Source of the DNA: Pseudoxanthomonas sp. JBR18
GTDB taxonomy: Bacteria; Pseudomonadota; Gammaproteobacteria; Xanthomonadales; Xanthomonadaceae
DNA length: 64,000 nucleotides
Assembly: GCF_028198165.1 (NCBI RefSeq)
Contig: NZ_CP116339.1
Coordinates: 1,345,001-1,409,000, forward strand
Direction of reading: 5' to 3'
Shown piece by piece: positions 19,828 to 30,133 of the stretch. The notes beneath the pieces were generated by a model. The model was not told the origin of the DNA. It saw only the letters and a program-made list of their open reading frames with translations, and searched no databases. Position 1 is the first letter of the stretch, and the number at the start of each line of letters is the position of its first letter. The position numbers and the translations under genes are program-made.

Positions 19828-21165
19828 ATGACTTCCCGCCTGCTCGCCCCTCTGTTCGGCGATCCCGACATCGACGCCCTGTTCGATGACCGCGCACGGC
19901 TGCAGGGCATGCTCGACTTCGAAGCCGCCCTGGCCCGCGCCGAGGCACGTTGTGGGGTCATTCCGGACAGTGCCGTCAGCGCGATCACCGACGCCTGCGT
20001 GGCGGACGCCTTCGATCTGGACGCGCTTGGCGCCGCTACGGCGCTCTCCGGAAATCCGGCCATCCCGCTGGTCAAGGCGCTGACCGCCAGGGTCAAGGCC
20101 ACCGATGACGACGCCTCGCGCTGGGTGCATTGGGGCGCGACCAGCCAGGACGTGATCGACACCGGCACCGTGCTGCAACTGCGCGCCGCACTGGACGCGA
20201 TCACGCCCAAGCTCGACGCGCTCTGCGCCACGCTGCGCACGCTGGCCCAGGCCGAACGCCAGACCGGACTGCCCGGTCGCACGCTGCTGCAGCAGGCCGT
20301 GCCGGTCACCTTTGGCCTGAAGGCCGCCGGCTGGCTCGACGCCCTGCAGCGCGCGCGCAAGCGCCTATACGCCCTGCGCGAGGACGCGCTGGCGCTGCAG
20401 TTCGGCGGCGCCGCCGGCACCCTGGCCTCGCTCCAGGAGCGCGGGCTCGATGTCGCGCAAGCCCTCGCCCACGAACTGAAGCTGCCGCTGCCCGCCCTGC
20501 CCTGGCACACCGCGCGCGACCGCATCGTCGAAGTCGGCACCGCATTCGCCCTGTTGGCCGGCGTGCTGGGCAAGATCGGCACCGATATCGTCCTGTTGAT
20601 GCAGTCAGAGGTGGGCGAGGCCTTCGAGCCCAGTGGCGCCGGCAAGGGCGGTTCCTCGGCGATGCCGCACAAACGCAACCCGGTGGGATGCGTGGCGGCC
20701 ATCGCCGCGGCCACGCGCGTGCCCGGACTGGTATCCACGCTGTTCGCGGCGATGAACCAGCCGCACGAGCGCGCGCCCGGCCAGTGGCACGCCGAATGGG
20801 AAACCCTGCCGGAGATCATCCGCCTGACCGCCGGCAGCCTGGCGCAGATGCGCATCGTGCTCGATGGCATGGAGCTGGATCGCGCGCGCATGGCCGCGCA
20901 CCTGGACAGCTTCGGCGGCCTGCTCTACGCCGAGGCCGTTTCGGTCACCCTGGCCGGCACGCTGGGCAAGGCCAGCGCGCACGCCCTGGTCGAATCGGCC
21001 GCCAAGCGCGCGGTGACCGAGGGCCGCCACCTGCGCCAGGTGCTGGCCGAGGATGCACAGGTCAATGCCGTCCTCGACGCCGACGCCCTCGACGCCTTGT
21101 TCGCCGCCGACAGCTGGCGCGGCATGGCCAACACCTGGATCGACCGCGTGCTCGCGGCCGACTGA
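19828..21165 (+). CDS. pcaB: 3-Carboxy-cis,cis-muconate cycloisomerase
   Basis: 445 residues of the fumarase/aspartase superfamily, with the signature GSSAMPHKRNPVGC. The N-terminus (LAPLFGDPDIDALFDDRARL) is typical of PcaB, and WGATSQDVIDTG is another family motif. It converts 3-carboxymuconate to 4-carboxymuconolactone. It is the first gene after the fold-back repeat and is followed 26 bases later by pcaD. Confidence 0.93.
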   Translation: MTSRLLAPLFGDPDIDALFDDRARLQGMLDFEAALARAEARCGVIPDSAVSAITDACVADAFDLDALGAATALSGNPAIPLVKALTARVKATDDDASRWVHWGATSQDVIDTGTVLQLRAALDAITPKLDALCATLRTLAQAERQTGLPGRTLLQQAVPVTFGLKAAGWLDALQRARKRLYALREDALALQFGGAAGTLASLQERGLDVAQALAHELKLPLPALPWHTARDRIVEVGTAFALLAGVLGKIGTDIVLLMQSEVGEAFEPSGAGKGGSSAMPHKRNPVGCVAAIAAATRVPGLVSTLFAAMNQPHERAPGQWHAEWETLPEIIRLTAGSLAQMRIVLDGMELDRARMAAHLDSFGGLLYAEAVSVTLAGTLGKASAHALVESAAKRAVTEGRHLRQVLAEDAQVNAVLDADALDALFAADSWRGMANTWIDRVLAAD

Positions 21166-21191
21166 TCTTTCCTCCCGACGGAGCCCGCGCA

Positions 21192-21971
21192 ATGGCATTT
21201 CTCGACCTGCCCACCCACCGACTGCACTACCAGATCGACGGCGCGGAAGGCGCCCCCTGGCTCACCTTCTGCAACTCGCTGGGCACCGACCTGACGATGT
21301 GGGACGGCCAGGTGGTCGAACTGGTCAACGACTTCCGCATCCTGCGCTACGACCGACGCGGACACGGTCAGTCGACCGCCGCCGAGGGGGTGTACACCAT
21401 CGACCAGCTCGGCGGCGACGTACTTGCGCTGTGGGATGCATTGAAGATTCAGCGCACGCATTTCTGCGGGCTGTCCATCGGCGGCCTCACCGGACAGTGG
21501 CTGGGCCTGAACGCGGCCAACCGGCTGGACCGGCTGGTGGTCTGCGCCACGGCCGCCAAGATCGGCACCGGCGAGAGCTGGGAGACGCGCATCGCGCAGG
21601 TGCGCGAGCAGGGTCTCAAGCCCCTGGCCGAGGGCACGGTGATGCGCTGGTTCACCGAGCACTACACCGACACGCACGAAGAACAGGTGCGTGCGGTGCT
21701 GGACATCTTCCTGGCGACCTCGCCCGAGGGCTATGCCGGCTGTTGCCATGCGGTGGGCCAGGCCGACTTTCGCAGCGACCTGGCCGGCATCGACGTGCCG
21801 CTGCTGGCCATCGCCGGTGACGACGACCCGGTGTGCCCGCCGGCCGATTTGCAGTTCATCGCCAAGCACGTGGCCAACGGCCAATGCGCGCAGGTTGGCG
21901 GCCGGCATATCTGCAACATTGAGTCGGCCGCCGACTTCAACGCCACGCTGCGCGATTTCCTGCGCGCCTGA
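21192..21971 (+). CDS. pcaD: 3-Oxoadipate enol-lactonase
   Basis: 259-residue alpha/beta hydrolase. The nucleophile elbow is CGLSIGGLTG, an acid lies in AGDDDPVCPP, and the histidine is in GGRHICN. It hydrolyses 3-oxoadipate enol-lactone to 3-oxoadipate. Unlike the fused PcaL of some bacteria, PcaD and PcaC are separate here, with 25 bases between the two genes. Confidence 0.92.
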   Translation: MAFLDLPTHRLHYQIDGAEGAPWLTFCNSLGTDLTMWDGQVVELVNDFRILRYDRRGHGQSTAAEGVYTIDQLGGDVLALWDALKIQRTHFCGLSIGGLTGQWLGLNAANRLDRLVVCATAAKIGTGESWETRIAQVREQGLKPLAEGTVMRWFTEHYTDTHEEQVRAVLDIFLATSPEGYAGCCHAVGQADFRSDLAGIDVPLLAIAGDDDPVCPPADLQFIAKHVANGQCAQVGGRHICNIESAADFNATLRDFLRA

Positions 21972-21996
21972 TCCCCACATCACACCGAGACCCCCA

Positions 21997-22389
21997 ATGG
22001 ACGAACAAGCCCGTTACGACGCCGGCCTGGCCGTGCGCAAGGCCGTGCTGGGCGAGGCCCACGTGCAGCGCTCGCTGGAAGCCCGCACCGATTTCACCAC
22101 CGAGTTCCAGCACTTCATCACCCGCGCCGCCTGGGGCGAGGTGTGGACGCGCGAGGGTCTGCCGCGGCACACGCGCTCGCTGCTGACCATCGCGATGATG
22201 GTGGCGCTGGGGCACGATGAGGAATTCAAGCTGCACATCCGCGCGGCGCGCAACAACGGGGTGAGCGCCGATGAGATCAAGGAGGTGCTGCTGCAGGCCG
22301 CGATCTATTGCGGGGTGCCGGCCGCCAACCATGCCTTTGCCTTGGCCAAGCCTATTCTGGAGGAGCAAGCCGCCGAATCTGGCCCTTGA
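21997..22389 (+). CDS. pcaC: 4-Carboxymuconolactone decarboxylase
   Basis: 130 residues, the standard length. It shows the family core TRSLLTIAMMVALGHDEEFKLH and the downstream AIYCGVPAANHA segment containing the conserved Cys and His. It decarboxylates 4-carboxymuconolactone to 3-oxoadipate enol-lactone. It is the last gene of the plus-strand pca run; a second fold-back repeat follows immediately. Confidence 0.93.
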   Translation: MDEQARYDAGLAVRKAVLGEAHVQRSLEARTDFTTEFQHFITRAAWGEVWTREGLPRHTRSLLTIAMMVALGHDEEFKLHIRAARNNGVSADEIKEVLLQAAIYCGVPAANHAFALAKPILEEQAAESGP

Positions 22390-22394
22390 GGTCG

Positions 22395-23010
<616 letters not shown>

Positions 23011-23137
23011 GATTTCTTCCATCCAGACGCTCTGCGCACCGACACCTTTCGGGGGAAAGTCGTTACCAAGCCGTGACGTTGCAAACCCCATCGCCCCGCC
23101 TCGTCACCCGAACACGCGCACCCGCGCTGGGCACCTC

Positions 23138-24007
23138 TCAGCTCAACACCGCGCCCAACCGCAACGCCGCCTGCCGCAGCGGCGGCAGCAACTGCGCATG
23201 CATCGTCTGCAGGCTCACCCGGCCAGCCTGGGTGCCAATGTTGAGCGCGGCGATGACCGTGCCGGCGCGATCGCGTACCGGCACGGCGATCGAACGCAGG
23301 CCGATTTCCAGCTCCTGGTCGGTCAGCGACACTTCCTCGCGCCGGACCTTGGCCAGTATCTCCAGCAACTCGTCCGTGCGGGTCACGGTGCGTTCGGTGC
23401 GTGGCCGCAGCGGGTTGCGCTCCAGATACGCATCCAGCGTGTCCTCAGGCAGCGCCGAGAGCAGGATGCGCCCCATCGAGGTGCAGTAAGCCGGCAGGCG
23501 GCTGCCCGAGCGCAGGCCAATGGACATGATGCGCACGGTTTCGGCGCGCGCCACGTACAGCACGTCGTCGCCGTCCAGCACCGCCAGGGAGCAGGATTCA
23601 TGCACCGCATCGCGCAGCGCGTCCAGCACGGGCTGGGCGGCGACGGACAGCGAGGCCGAGGCCACATATGCACCGCCGATGCCCAGCACGCGCGGCAGCA
23701 GCACATACCCGCGGCCGTGCTCACCCACATAGCCCAGCTTGGCCAGCGTATAGAGCGCCCGGCGCACGGCCGCCCTGGGGATCCCGGTATCGGCGCTGAT
23801 CTGCGACATGCTCACTTCACGACCGCCGTGCTGGGCAAAAACACTGAGCACCGCCATGCCGCGCGCCAGGGAGGTCATGAAATCGGGATCCCCCTGGGCG
23901 TATTCGATCTGGCGCATGATCTCGCGCGCCAGGCCACGCTCGGCAGGCGTAGGCGAAGGGGCGGTGGCGTGACGTCGGGCGCGCGGGCCCCGGGGTGGTT
24001 CGGTCAT
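23138..24007 (-). CDS. pcaR: IclR-family regulator of the pca genes (PcaR/PcaU-type)
   Basis: 289 residues. An N-terminal winged helix-turn-helix (VSMSQISADTGIPRAAVRRA) precedes the IclR effector domain (CTSMGRILLSALPED; GLRSIAVPVRDRAGTVIAALN). It is transcribed against the pca genes, and this family includes PcaR, PcaU and PobR, which respond to 3-oxoadipate, protocatechuate or 4-hydroxybenzoate. The inverted repeat upstream of pcaI is its probable target. Some residues before MRQIEYAQGD may not be translated, since an internal start is possible. Confidence 0.85.
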   Translation of the reverse strand: MTEPPRGPRARRHATAPSPTPAERGLAREIMRQIEYAQGDPDFMTSLARGMAVLSVFAQHGGREVSMSQISADTGIPRAAVRRALYTLAKLGYVGEHGRGYVLLPRVLGIGGAYVASASLSVAAQPVLDALRDAVHESCSLAVLDGDDVLYVARAETVRIMSIGLRSGSRLPAYCTSMGRILLSALPEDTLDAYLERNPLRPRTERTVTRTDELLEILAKVRREEVSLTDQELEIGLRSIAVPVRDRAGTVIAALNIGTQAGRVSLQTMHAQLLPPLRQAALRLGAVLS

Positions 24008-24144
24008 GGGCGCGTGTTCCGGGCATAGGTCCGATGAAACACGTCATGGTAAGCCGATGCACCCGACCCGGGCGCATCCCCATGCGCAGAGGGCGGGTCG
24101 CATGGCGACCCGCCCCCGGTCCGAGCTTGCGCTCGCGCAGCCGG

Positions 24145-26574
24145 TCAGGACTGCGGCAGCGCGTAGGCGATCACATCGTCGCCGCGGTCCGGCGACTGCC
24201 GCGCACCACCGGCAGTGATGACGATGTACTGCCGGCCGTTGACCGAATACGTCATCGGGCCGCCCTGGCTGCCGACGGGCAGGCGCTGCTTCCACAGCAC
24301 CTTGCCGGTGGCCGAGTCGAACGCGCGCAGGTAGTAGTCCTGGGTGCCGGCGATGAACACCAGGCCGCCCTGCGTGGACAGCGTTCCGCCCAGGGTCGGC
24401 ATGCCGATCGGCATGGCCATGTGCATCTTGATGCCCAGCGGACCGGTGTCTTCCACGGTGCCCACCGGGACCTGCCAGGCGATCTTGCGGGTTTTCAGGT
24501 TGATCGCGGTCAGCGTGCCGAACGGCGGCGCCTGGCAGGGAATGCCCAGCTTGGACAGGAAGCGGTTCTTGTTGACCGCGTAAGGGGTGCCCTTGAGCGG
24601 GACCGCGCCCATGCCGGTGTTGACCGCCTCGCCACCGCCTGCGGCCGCGTCCCGGTTGGCCGAGGGAATCATCTGGCTCCACAGGCCCAGGCGCATGTCA
24701 TTGGCGAAGATGTAGCCATGCACCGGGTCGGTCGACAATCCGCCCCAATTCAGGCCGCCCAACGAGCCGGGGAAGCTCAGCGACAGGTCGGTACCAGGCG
24801 CGGTGTACAGACCGTCATAACGCATCGACTTGAAGGCGATGCGACACAGCATCTGGTCGATCGGCGTGGCCCCCCACATATCCGACTCGGTCAGGGTCTG
24901 CGCGCCGATCTGCGGCATGCCCACCGACCGGGGCTGGGTCGGCGAATAGGGTTCGCCCGGGATGTTGGAGGCCTTGACCGGCACTTCCTTCACCTCGGTC
25001 AGCGGCCTGCCGGTGGCGCGGTCCAGCACGTAGATCTGCCCGGCCTTGGTGCCGATGACCACCGCGGGGGTGGTGCTGCCATCGGCGTTGGGGAAGTCCA
25101 CCAGGCTCGGCTGCATCGGCAGGTCGAAGTCCCACAGGTCGTTGTGCACGGTCTGGTAGACCCACTTCTGCGCGCCGGTGCTGGCATCCAGCGCCAGGAC
25201 CGAGGCTCCGTAGGTGTGGTCCAGCTTGGTGCGCTCCACGCCGTAGATGTCGGTCGAGGAGCTGCCCATCGGCAGGAACACGGTGTTCATCGACGCGTCG
25301 TAGGACATCGGCGCCCACGAATTGGGCGTGCTGCGCGCATAGGTCTTGCCGTCGGCGGGCGCCTGCCTGTCCTGCGGATTGCCCGGATCGAACGCCCAGC
25401 GCATTTGCCCGGTCACCACGTCGAAACCGCGGATCACCCCGCCGGGCATGTCGGCCTGCACGTTGTCGGCCACGCGTCCGCCGACCACCACGGTGGTGCC
25501 GGCGACGATCGGCGGCGAGGTCAGCTGATAGAACGGATCGGGCGCAGCGCCCAGGCCCGCCTTCAGGTCGACCTGGCCGTTGTCGCCGAAGCCCTGGCAG
25601 AACGCACCGGTATCGGCGTCCACGGCGATCAGGCGTGCGTCGATGGTGTTGGTGAGGATGCGACGGGTGCAGTTGGCGCCCTCGGCCAGGGCCACGGGCG
25701 GCACCGGGCTGGCGCCTGCGGCGGTGGGCTGCACCAGTGGCTTGCTGGCATCGAAGTAGGCCAGCCCGCGGCAGCGCTGCCACACCGAGGACGTCGCGTT
25801 GATGTCGTGCTTCCACAGCTGCTTGCCGGTGGCTGCATCCAGGGCGATCAGGTTGTTGTGCGGCGTGCACAGGAAGACCTTGTCGCCGACCTGCAGCGGC
25901 GTCATCTGGTCCTCGGCGCCGTTGCCGTTGCTCTGGGCCACGTCACCGGTGTGGTAGATCCAGGCGACCTGCAGCTTGTCCACGTTGCCGCGGTTGATCT
26001 GGTCCAGCGCCGCGAAGCGACTGCCGCCCTTGGTGTTGCCGTAGGCGGACCAGTCGGTCTGTGCGTGCGCCGGATCAACCTTGGTCAGGCCCGGGCCATC
26101 GCCGGTGGCCGGCACGGTCGGGTGCGGGACGAACATCCCGGCGAAGCCGGCGATGAAGCCCACGCCGATCAGCCCCGCCAGCGCGTAGCCGGCGCGACCG
26201 GGCTTGCCGGCCAAGCGGTTGAGCGTCGGCCAGGCCAGCGCCACCAGCACGGCGAAGCCGGCCGGCATCATCAAGCGCGAGACCAATGGCCAGAACTGCA
26301 GGCCGGCATCGGCCAGCGCCCACACGATGGTCGCGGCGAACGCGATCAGGTACAGCCACGCCCCCGCGCGCCTGCGCAGGGCGACCAGCACGCCCGCCAC
26401 CAGCGTGGCCAGTCCCATCACTGCGAAATACAGGCTGCCACCCACGGTCAGCAGCTTCACGCCACCAGCCAGCAACACCACGCCCAGCAGGGCCAGCACC
26501 ACGCCCAGCAGCGTCAGTGCGCCCCGGCCCAGCGCCGAAACACCAGTTTGAGTCTTCACGACATCGTCCTTCAT
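24145..26574 (-). CDS. quiA: Membrane-bound PQQ-dependent quinate/shikimate dehydrogenase
   Basis: 809 residues. Five hydrophobic segments (residues ~20-145) anchor it in the inner membrane, followed by a periplasmic eight-bladed PQQ propeller with tryptophan-docking repeats (LDAATGKQLWKHDI, FDSATGKVLWKQRL). The layout is that of glucose/quinate/shikimate dehydrogenases. In this cluster, with an exported dehydroquinate dehydratase, quinate or shikimate is the likely substrate; electrons would pass to ubiquinone. It is on the opposite strand to pca, 137 bases beyond the start of the regulator gene. Confidence 0.87.
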   Translation of the reverse strand: MKDDVVKTQTGVSALGRGALTLLGVVLALLGVVLLAGGVKLLTVGGSLYFAVMGLATLVAGVLVALRRRAGAWLYLIAFAATIVWALADAGLQFWPLVSRLMMPAGFAVLVALAWPTLNRLAGKPGRAGYALAGLIGVGFIAGFAGMFVPHPTVPATGDGPGLTKVDPAHAQTDWSAYGNTKGGSRFAALDQINRGNVDKLQVAWIYHTGDVAQSNGNGAEDQMTPLQVGDKVFLCTPHNNLIALDAATGKQLWKHDINATSSVWQRCRGLAYFDASKPLVQPTAAGASPVPPVALAEGANCTRRILTNTIDARLIAVDADTGAFCQGFGDNGQVDLKAGLGAAPDPFYQLTSPPIVAGTTVVVGGRVADNVQADMPGGVIRGFDVVTGQMRWAFDPGNPQDRQAPADGKTYARSTPNSWAPMSYDASMNTVFLPMGSSSTDIYGVERTKLDHTYGASVLALDASTGAQKWVYQTVHNDLWDFDLPMQPSLVDFPNADGSTTPAVVIGTKAGQIYVLDRATGRPLTEVKEVPVKASNIPGEPYSPTQPRSVGMPQIGAQTLTESDMWGATPIDQMLCRIAFKSMRYDGLYTAPGTDLSLSFPGSLGGLNWGGLSTDPVHGYIFANDMRLGLWSQMIPSANRDAAAGGGEAVNTGMGAVPLKGTPYAVNKNRFLSKLGIPCQAPPFGTLTAINLKTRKIAWQVPVGTVEDTGPLGIKMHMAMPIGMPTLGGTLSTQGGLVFIAGTQDYYLRAFDSATGKVLWKQRLPVGSQGGPMTYSVNGRQYIVITAGGARQSPDRGDDVIAYALPQS

Positions 26575-26954
26575 GATTCAGATGGAAGCGCAAGGCCAGC
26601 GGCCGCGCCGTCTTCCCACGTGCGCGCAGCGCCACGAGGCGGGGGCGTCGTACAGGTCCGGTCGATCCGAAGACGCGCGTGTGCGGCGGGGTTCCGCCGA
26701 GCGTTGCCAGCGAGGCGCCGCCGCGCTTGCCGCGCATGTGCACGGCCAATGCGCAGGACACCGCGGTCCGGATGACGTGCGGATTATCGGCGCCTGCGCC
26801 GTGTCAGGGAGCGCACGTGGCGTGAAGGCTCCGCGGGGCTGAATCAGTCGCGCGGATCACGTCAACGAACTGACGCAATCCCCTCAATTGAGCACGCGGT
26901 CCCGCAGCTGCGTTCGCGACGAAACGCCCGATGGCGTGGCGGATGCGTCGACGC
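26575..26954. other. Upstream region of the quinate dehydrogenase gene
   Basis: About 380 bases without a gene. A CGTCA-N6-TGACG inverted repeat near 26858-26874 could be a regulator site; no motif matching the pcaI operator was seen here. Confidence 0.35.
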
Positions 26955-27762
26955 TCAGCCGATGACGGCGCGGAAGAACGCATCCAGCCGCGCCGCTTCG
27001 CCGGTGCCAGCGCCAAGTTGCGGTGGATGCGCGCCCATGCGCGCCAGCGTGTGGTCCAGAAAGTCGCTGATCACCGGATCACGCGGGCCGTCGCCGACCT
27101 CCGCACTGGCGCGCTTGACCGTCAGCTGGCGGTCGACGGCCTCGCGGAGCGGCCCCTCTGGCAACAGGCGCGTCAGCAGGTCCTCGAACGCCATCGGCGG
27201 CAGGGTGCCGACCTGCTCGATCCACAGGCAGGCCAGCACCGGGCGCAGCACGTAGAGATACTTCTTGGTCCGCACTCGTGCGCCATGCAGGTAGCCACGA
27301 TCGTTGCTGCGCGCCATGTTGAAGTAATGCCACCAGGTCGCCAGCGGCGAATGGAATTCGGCCAGCAGCGGCAGCAGGCCAGCCATGAAGACCGGATCCT
27401 GCCGGTAGACCACCGGCGAGCGGCACCACTCGGACAGGGTCGGGTTGGACTTGGACAGCAGGCGCAGCGCCTTGCGCAAGTCCCAGCCACTGACGTCCAG
27501 CTCGTCGCTGATCGGCCGCTCGATCACATCGCGCTGCGCGCTCACCTGGCCCGGTGCGCTCGTTGACCGTCAGATACCAGTCGCGCGGATGGACGTAGAT
27601 GAAGCGTCCGCCGTCGTCACTGTCCGGCGAGGAGAACCCCCAGCCACGGCTGCCGGATTCGCAGGCATACAGCACGCGCACATCGTGGCTGCGCTCGATC
27701 TGCGCCAGGGTGTCGAGGATGGCCTCGCGCTTGTCCGGCGCGATAGGGTGGATGTCGTCCAT
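26955..27762 (-). pseudogene. Frameshifted predicted nucleotidyltransferase (YcgL/DUF4269-like group)
   Basis: The N-terminal part (CESGSRGWGFSSPDSD, the GS-x9-D nucleotidyltransferase motif, then FIYVHPRDWYL) starts at 27762. The rest (ERPISDELDVSGWDLRKALR to HTLARMGAHPP) continues in another frame from about 27545. The two frames join around 27545-27570 in the segment coding VNERTGPGE. Together they match one protein of about 260 residues of the predicted nucleotidyltransferase family PF10127. Either a real indel has broken the gene or the sequence has a single-site error. Function is unknown. Confidence 0.7.
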
Positions 27763-27795
27763 GGCGATGCAGGGCCCTGTCAGCGGATCGGCTTC

Positions 27796-29700
27796 CTACG
27801 CGACGGCCGTGCGTCGCGCCCGCTCCAGGTGCACCAGCAGCAGCGAGATCGCCGCCGGGGTCATGCCCGGGATCCGCTGGGCCTGGCCCACGGTCTGCGG
27901 GCGCACGCGTTCGAGCTTGCCCTGCACCTCGGCCGACAGGCCGCGCACGCTGGCGTAGTCGAACCCCTCAGGAATCGGGGTGCCTTCATTGCGCTGCTGG
28001 CGCTCGATCTCCACGCGCTGGCGGTCCAGGTAGCCGGCGTACTTCACGCCGATCTCGACCTGCTCGGCCACCTGCGCATCGTCCACGCCCGGGCCGATGC
28101 CCTCCACGTGCATCAACTTGCCGTAGTCCAGTTCCGGACGCTTGATCAGGTCCAGCGCGTTGGTCTCGCGGCTGACCGCCACGCCCAGCGCGGACTCCAG
28201 CTGGCGACCGAGCGCATTGGCCGGCGTCGCCCACAGCGCGCGCAGGCGCTGGGTTTCCTGCGCCACGGCCTCGCGCTTGGCCTCGAAGCGCGCCCAGCGC
28301 GCGTCATCGACCAGGCCCAGTTCGCGTCCGACCGGCGTCAGCCGCGCATCGGCGTTGTCCTCGCGCAGCTGCAGACGATACTCGGCGCGGCTGGTGAACA
28401 TGCGGTACGGCTCGGTGGTGCCGTGGGTGATCAGGTCATCGACCAGCACACCCAGATAAGCCTCGTCGCGCCGCGGCGACCAGGCTTCGAGATCCTGAGT
28501 GAAGCGCGCGGCGTTGAGGCCGGCCAGCAAGCCCTGCGCGCCAGCCTCTTCATACCCGGTGGTGCCGTTGATCTGGCCGGCGAAGAACAGCCCGGACACC
28601 AGTTTGGTCTCCAGCGAGGTCTTCAGCCCACGCGGGTCGAAGAAGTCGTATTCGATCGCATAGCCAGGGCGGGTGATATGCGCGTGCTCGAAGCCGCGGA
28701 TCGAACGCACCAGCTCCAGCTGCACGTCGAATGGCAACGAGGTGGAGATGCCGTTCGGGTAGATCTCCACCACGTCCAAGCCTTCGGGTTCGACGAAGAT
28801 CTGGTGGCTGGCCTTGTCGGCGAAGCGCACCACCTTGTCCTCAATCGAGGGGCAATAGCGCGGACCGATCCCCTCGATCTGACCGGAGTACAGCGGCGAG
28901 CGATGCAGCGCGGCGCGGATGATCTCGTGGGTGCGCTCGGTGGTGTGGGTGATCCAGCAGCTGACCTGGCGCGGGTGGTCGGCGACCTGGCCCAGGAAGG
29001 ACATCACCGGCATGGGCGTGTCGCCCGGCTGCTCGTCCATCACCGCGGTGTCCAGCGTGCGGCCGTCGATGCGCGGCGGCGTGCCGGTCTTGAGCCGGTC
29101 GATACCGAACGGGCGCTCGCGCAGGCGCGCGGCCAGGGTGGTGGCCGGCGGATCGCCCATGCGGCCGGCGGCGTACTGGGTCTGCCCGACGTGGATCTTG
29201 CCGGCCAGGAAGGTCCCGGCGGTCAGGACCACCGCCTGCGCCTCGAAGCGCAGGCCGGTCTGCGTCACAACCCCACGCACCGCGTCACCTTCGTGCGCGT
29301 CGTTTTGAATCAGCAGGTCATCCACCGCCGCCTGAAACACCGTCAGTCCCGGCTGGGCCTCGACCATGCGGCGGATGGCCATGCGGTAGAGGTTGCGGTC
29401 GGCCTGGCAGCGGGTGGCGCGCACGGCCGGACCCTTGGACGCATTGAGCGTGCGCCACTGGATGCCGGCCTGGTCGGCCGCGCGGGCCATGGCGCCGCCC
29501 AGCGCATCGATTTCCTTGACCAGATGGCCCTTGCCGATGCCGCCGATGGCCGGATTGCAGCTCATCGCGCCCACCGTCTCGATGTTGTGGGTCAGCAGCA
29601 GCGTGCGCGCACCGGCACGGGCGGCGGCCAGCGCGGCCTCGGTGCCGGCGTGGCCGCCGCCGATCACGATGACGTCGTAGGCGTGGAAGGAGGCGTTCAT
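27796..29700 (-). CDS. mnmG: tRNA uridine-5-carboxymethylaminomethyl modification enzyme MnmG (GidA)
   Basis: 634-residue flavoprotein that, with MnmE, modifies the wobble uridine of several tRNAs. It has the FAD-binding motif [19 protein letters not shown], the [13 protein letters not shown] segment, the second nucleotide motif [12 protein letters not shown], and the conserved C-terminal domain ([20 protein letters not shown]). The length is normal. The predicted start at 29700 lies at [16 protein letters not shown]. Confidence 0.96.
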   Translation of the reverse strand: MNASFHAYDVIVIGGGHAGTEAALAAARAGARTLLLTHNIETVGAMSCNPAIGGIGKGHLVKEIDALGGAMARAADQAGIQWRTLNASKGPAVRATRCQADRNLYRMAIRRMVEAQPGLTVFQAAVDDLLIQNDAHEGDAVRGVVTQTGLRFEAQAVVLTAGTFLAGKIHVGQTQYAAGRMGDPPATTLAARLRERPFGIDRLKTGTPPRIDGRTLDTAVMDEQPGDTPMPVMSFLGQVADHPRQVSCWITHTTERTHEIIRAALHRSPLYSGQIEGIGPRYCPSIEDKVVRFADKASHQIFVEPEGLDVVEIYPNGISTSLPFDVQLELVRSIRGFEHAHITRPGYAIEYDFFDPRGLKTSLETKLVSGLFFAGQINGTTGYEEAGAQGLLAGLNAARFTQDLEAWSPRRDEAYLGVLVDDLITHGTTEPYRMFTSRAEYRLQLREDNADARLTPVGRELGLVDDARWARFEAKREAVAQETQRLRALWATPANALGRQLESALGVAVSRETNALDLIKRPELDYGKLMHVEGIGPGVDDAQVAEQVEIGVKYAGYLDRQRVEIERQQRNEGTPIPEGFDYASVRGLSAEVQGKLERVRPQTVGQAQRIPGMTPAAISLLLVHLERARRTAVA

Positions 29701-29860
29701 GGGCGGGATTTTCTCATGCGCGGAGCCGGCCTGCGCCGGCGTCCGGAAAAGTTGGCACGGCTTCTGCTTGAGACATCCTGCACCCATCGTGGCAAGCGAC
29801 TTCGGGCGCCTAGGCTGGATTTGGAACAGGGGCCAGCCGCTAGCGCACGTTGGGGATGCC

Positions 29861-29898
29861 GGGGCCGGTAGTCGGGGGACTACCGGCCCCACTTTTTT
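29861..29898 (+). terminator. Strong intrinsic-terminator-like hairpin without an upstream plus-strand gene
   Basis: GGGGCCGGTAGTC and GACTACCGGCCCC form a perfect 13-bp stem with a four-base GGGG loop, followed by ACTTTTTTAT. The structure is oriented for plus-strand transcripts, yet the genes on both sides are on the minus strand. Confidence 0.65.
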
Positions 29899-29946
29899 AT
29901 CCGGCTCCCGATCCGGGGGATCGGCTGCGGGACACCAGTGCAGAAA

Positions 29947-29977
29947 GAACAACGCCCGGCACTGCCGGGCGTTGTTC
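29947..29977 (-). terminator. Intrinsic terminator for the His/Gly-rich lipoprotein gene
   Basis: A perfect inverted repeat with 15-base arms (GAACAACGCCCGGCA and its complement) is separated by one base. On the minus strand it is followed by a short T-rich run (CTTTCTG). It lies about 155 bases after the lipoprotein stop codon. Confidence 0.6.
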
Positions 29978-30133
29978 GTATGGGAGCCGACGGCCGGCAA
30001 GGGCCGGAACAGGGGGGATCCAGATTTCCCCACCGGACGTCGGCATGGAAGCCTTAGCCCGTGTTACGTCAGAAAACGACGTAACCGGTCAACGTTCGCT
30101 AGCTTGCGGTGCGCCCCCGTTCCGCGCAAGCGC

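Noticed and set aside
20130..21971. Second long frame overlapping pcaB and pcaD
   Set aside because: Its first part is an Arg/Ala-rich shifted frame across pcaB; only the pcaD portion from 21192 is real.
23995..26775. Open frame of more than 900 codons on the plus strand opposite the quinate dehydrogenase gene
   Set aside because: It is antisense to a gene with clear family motifs, and its composition (Arg, His, Gly, Gln) is the usual product of antisense reading in GC-rich DNA.
27445..29871. Long plus-strand frame opposite mnmG
   Set aside because: MnmG on the minus strand has all family motifs; the opposite frame is a compositional shadow.
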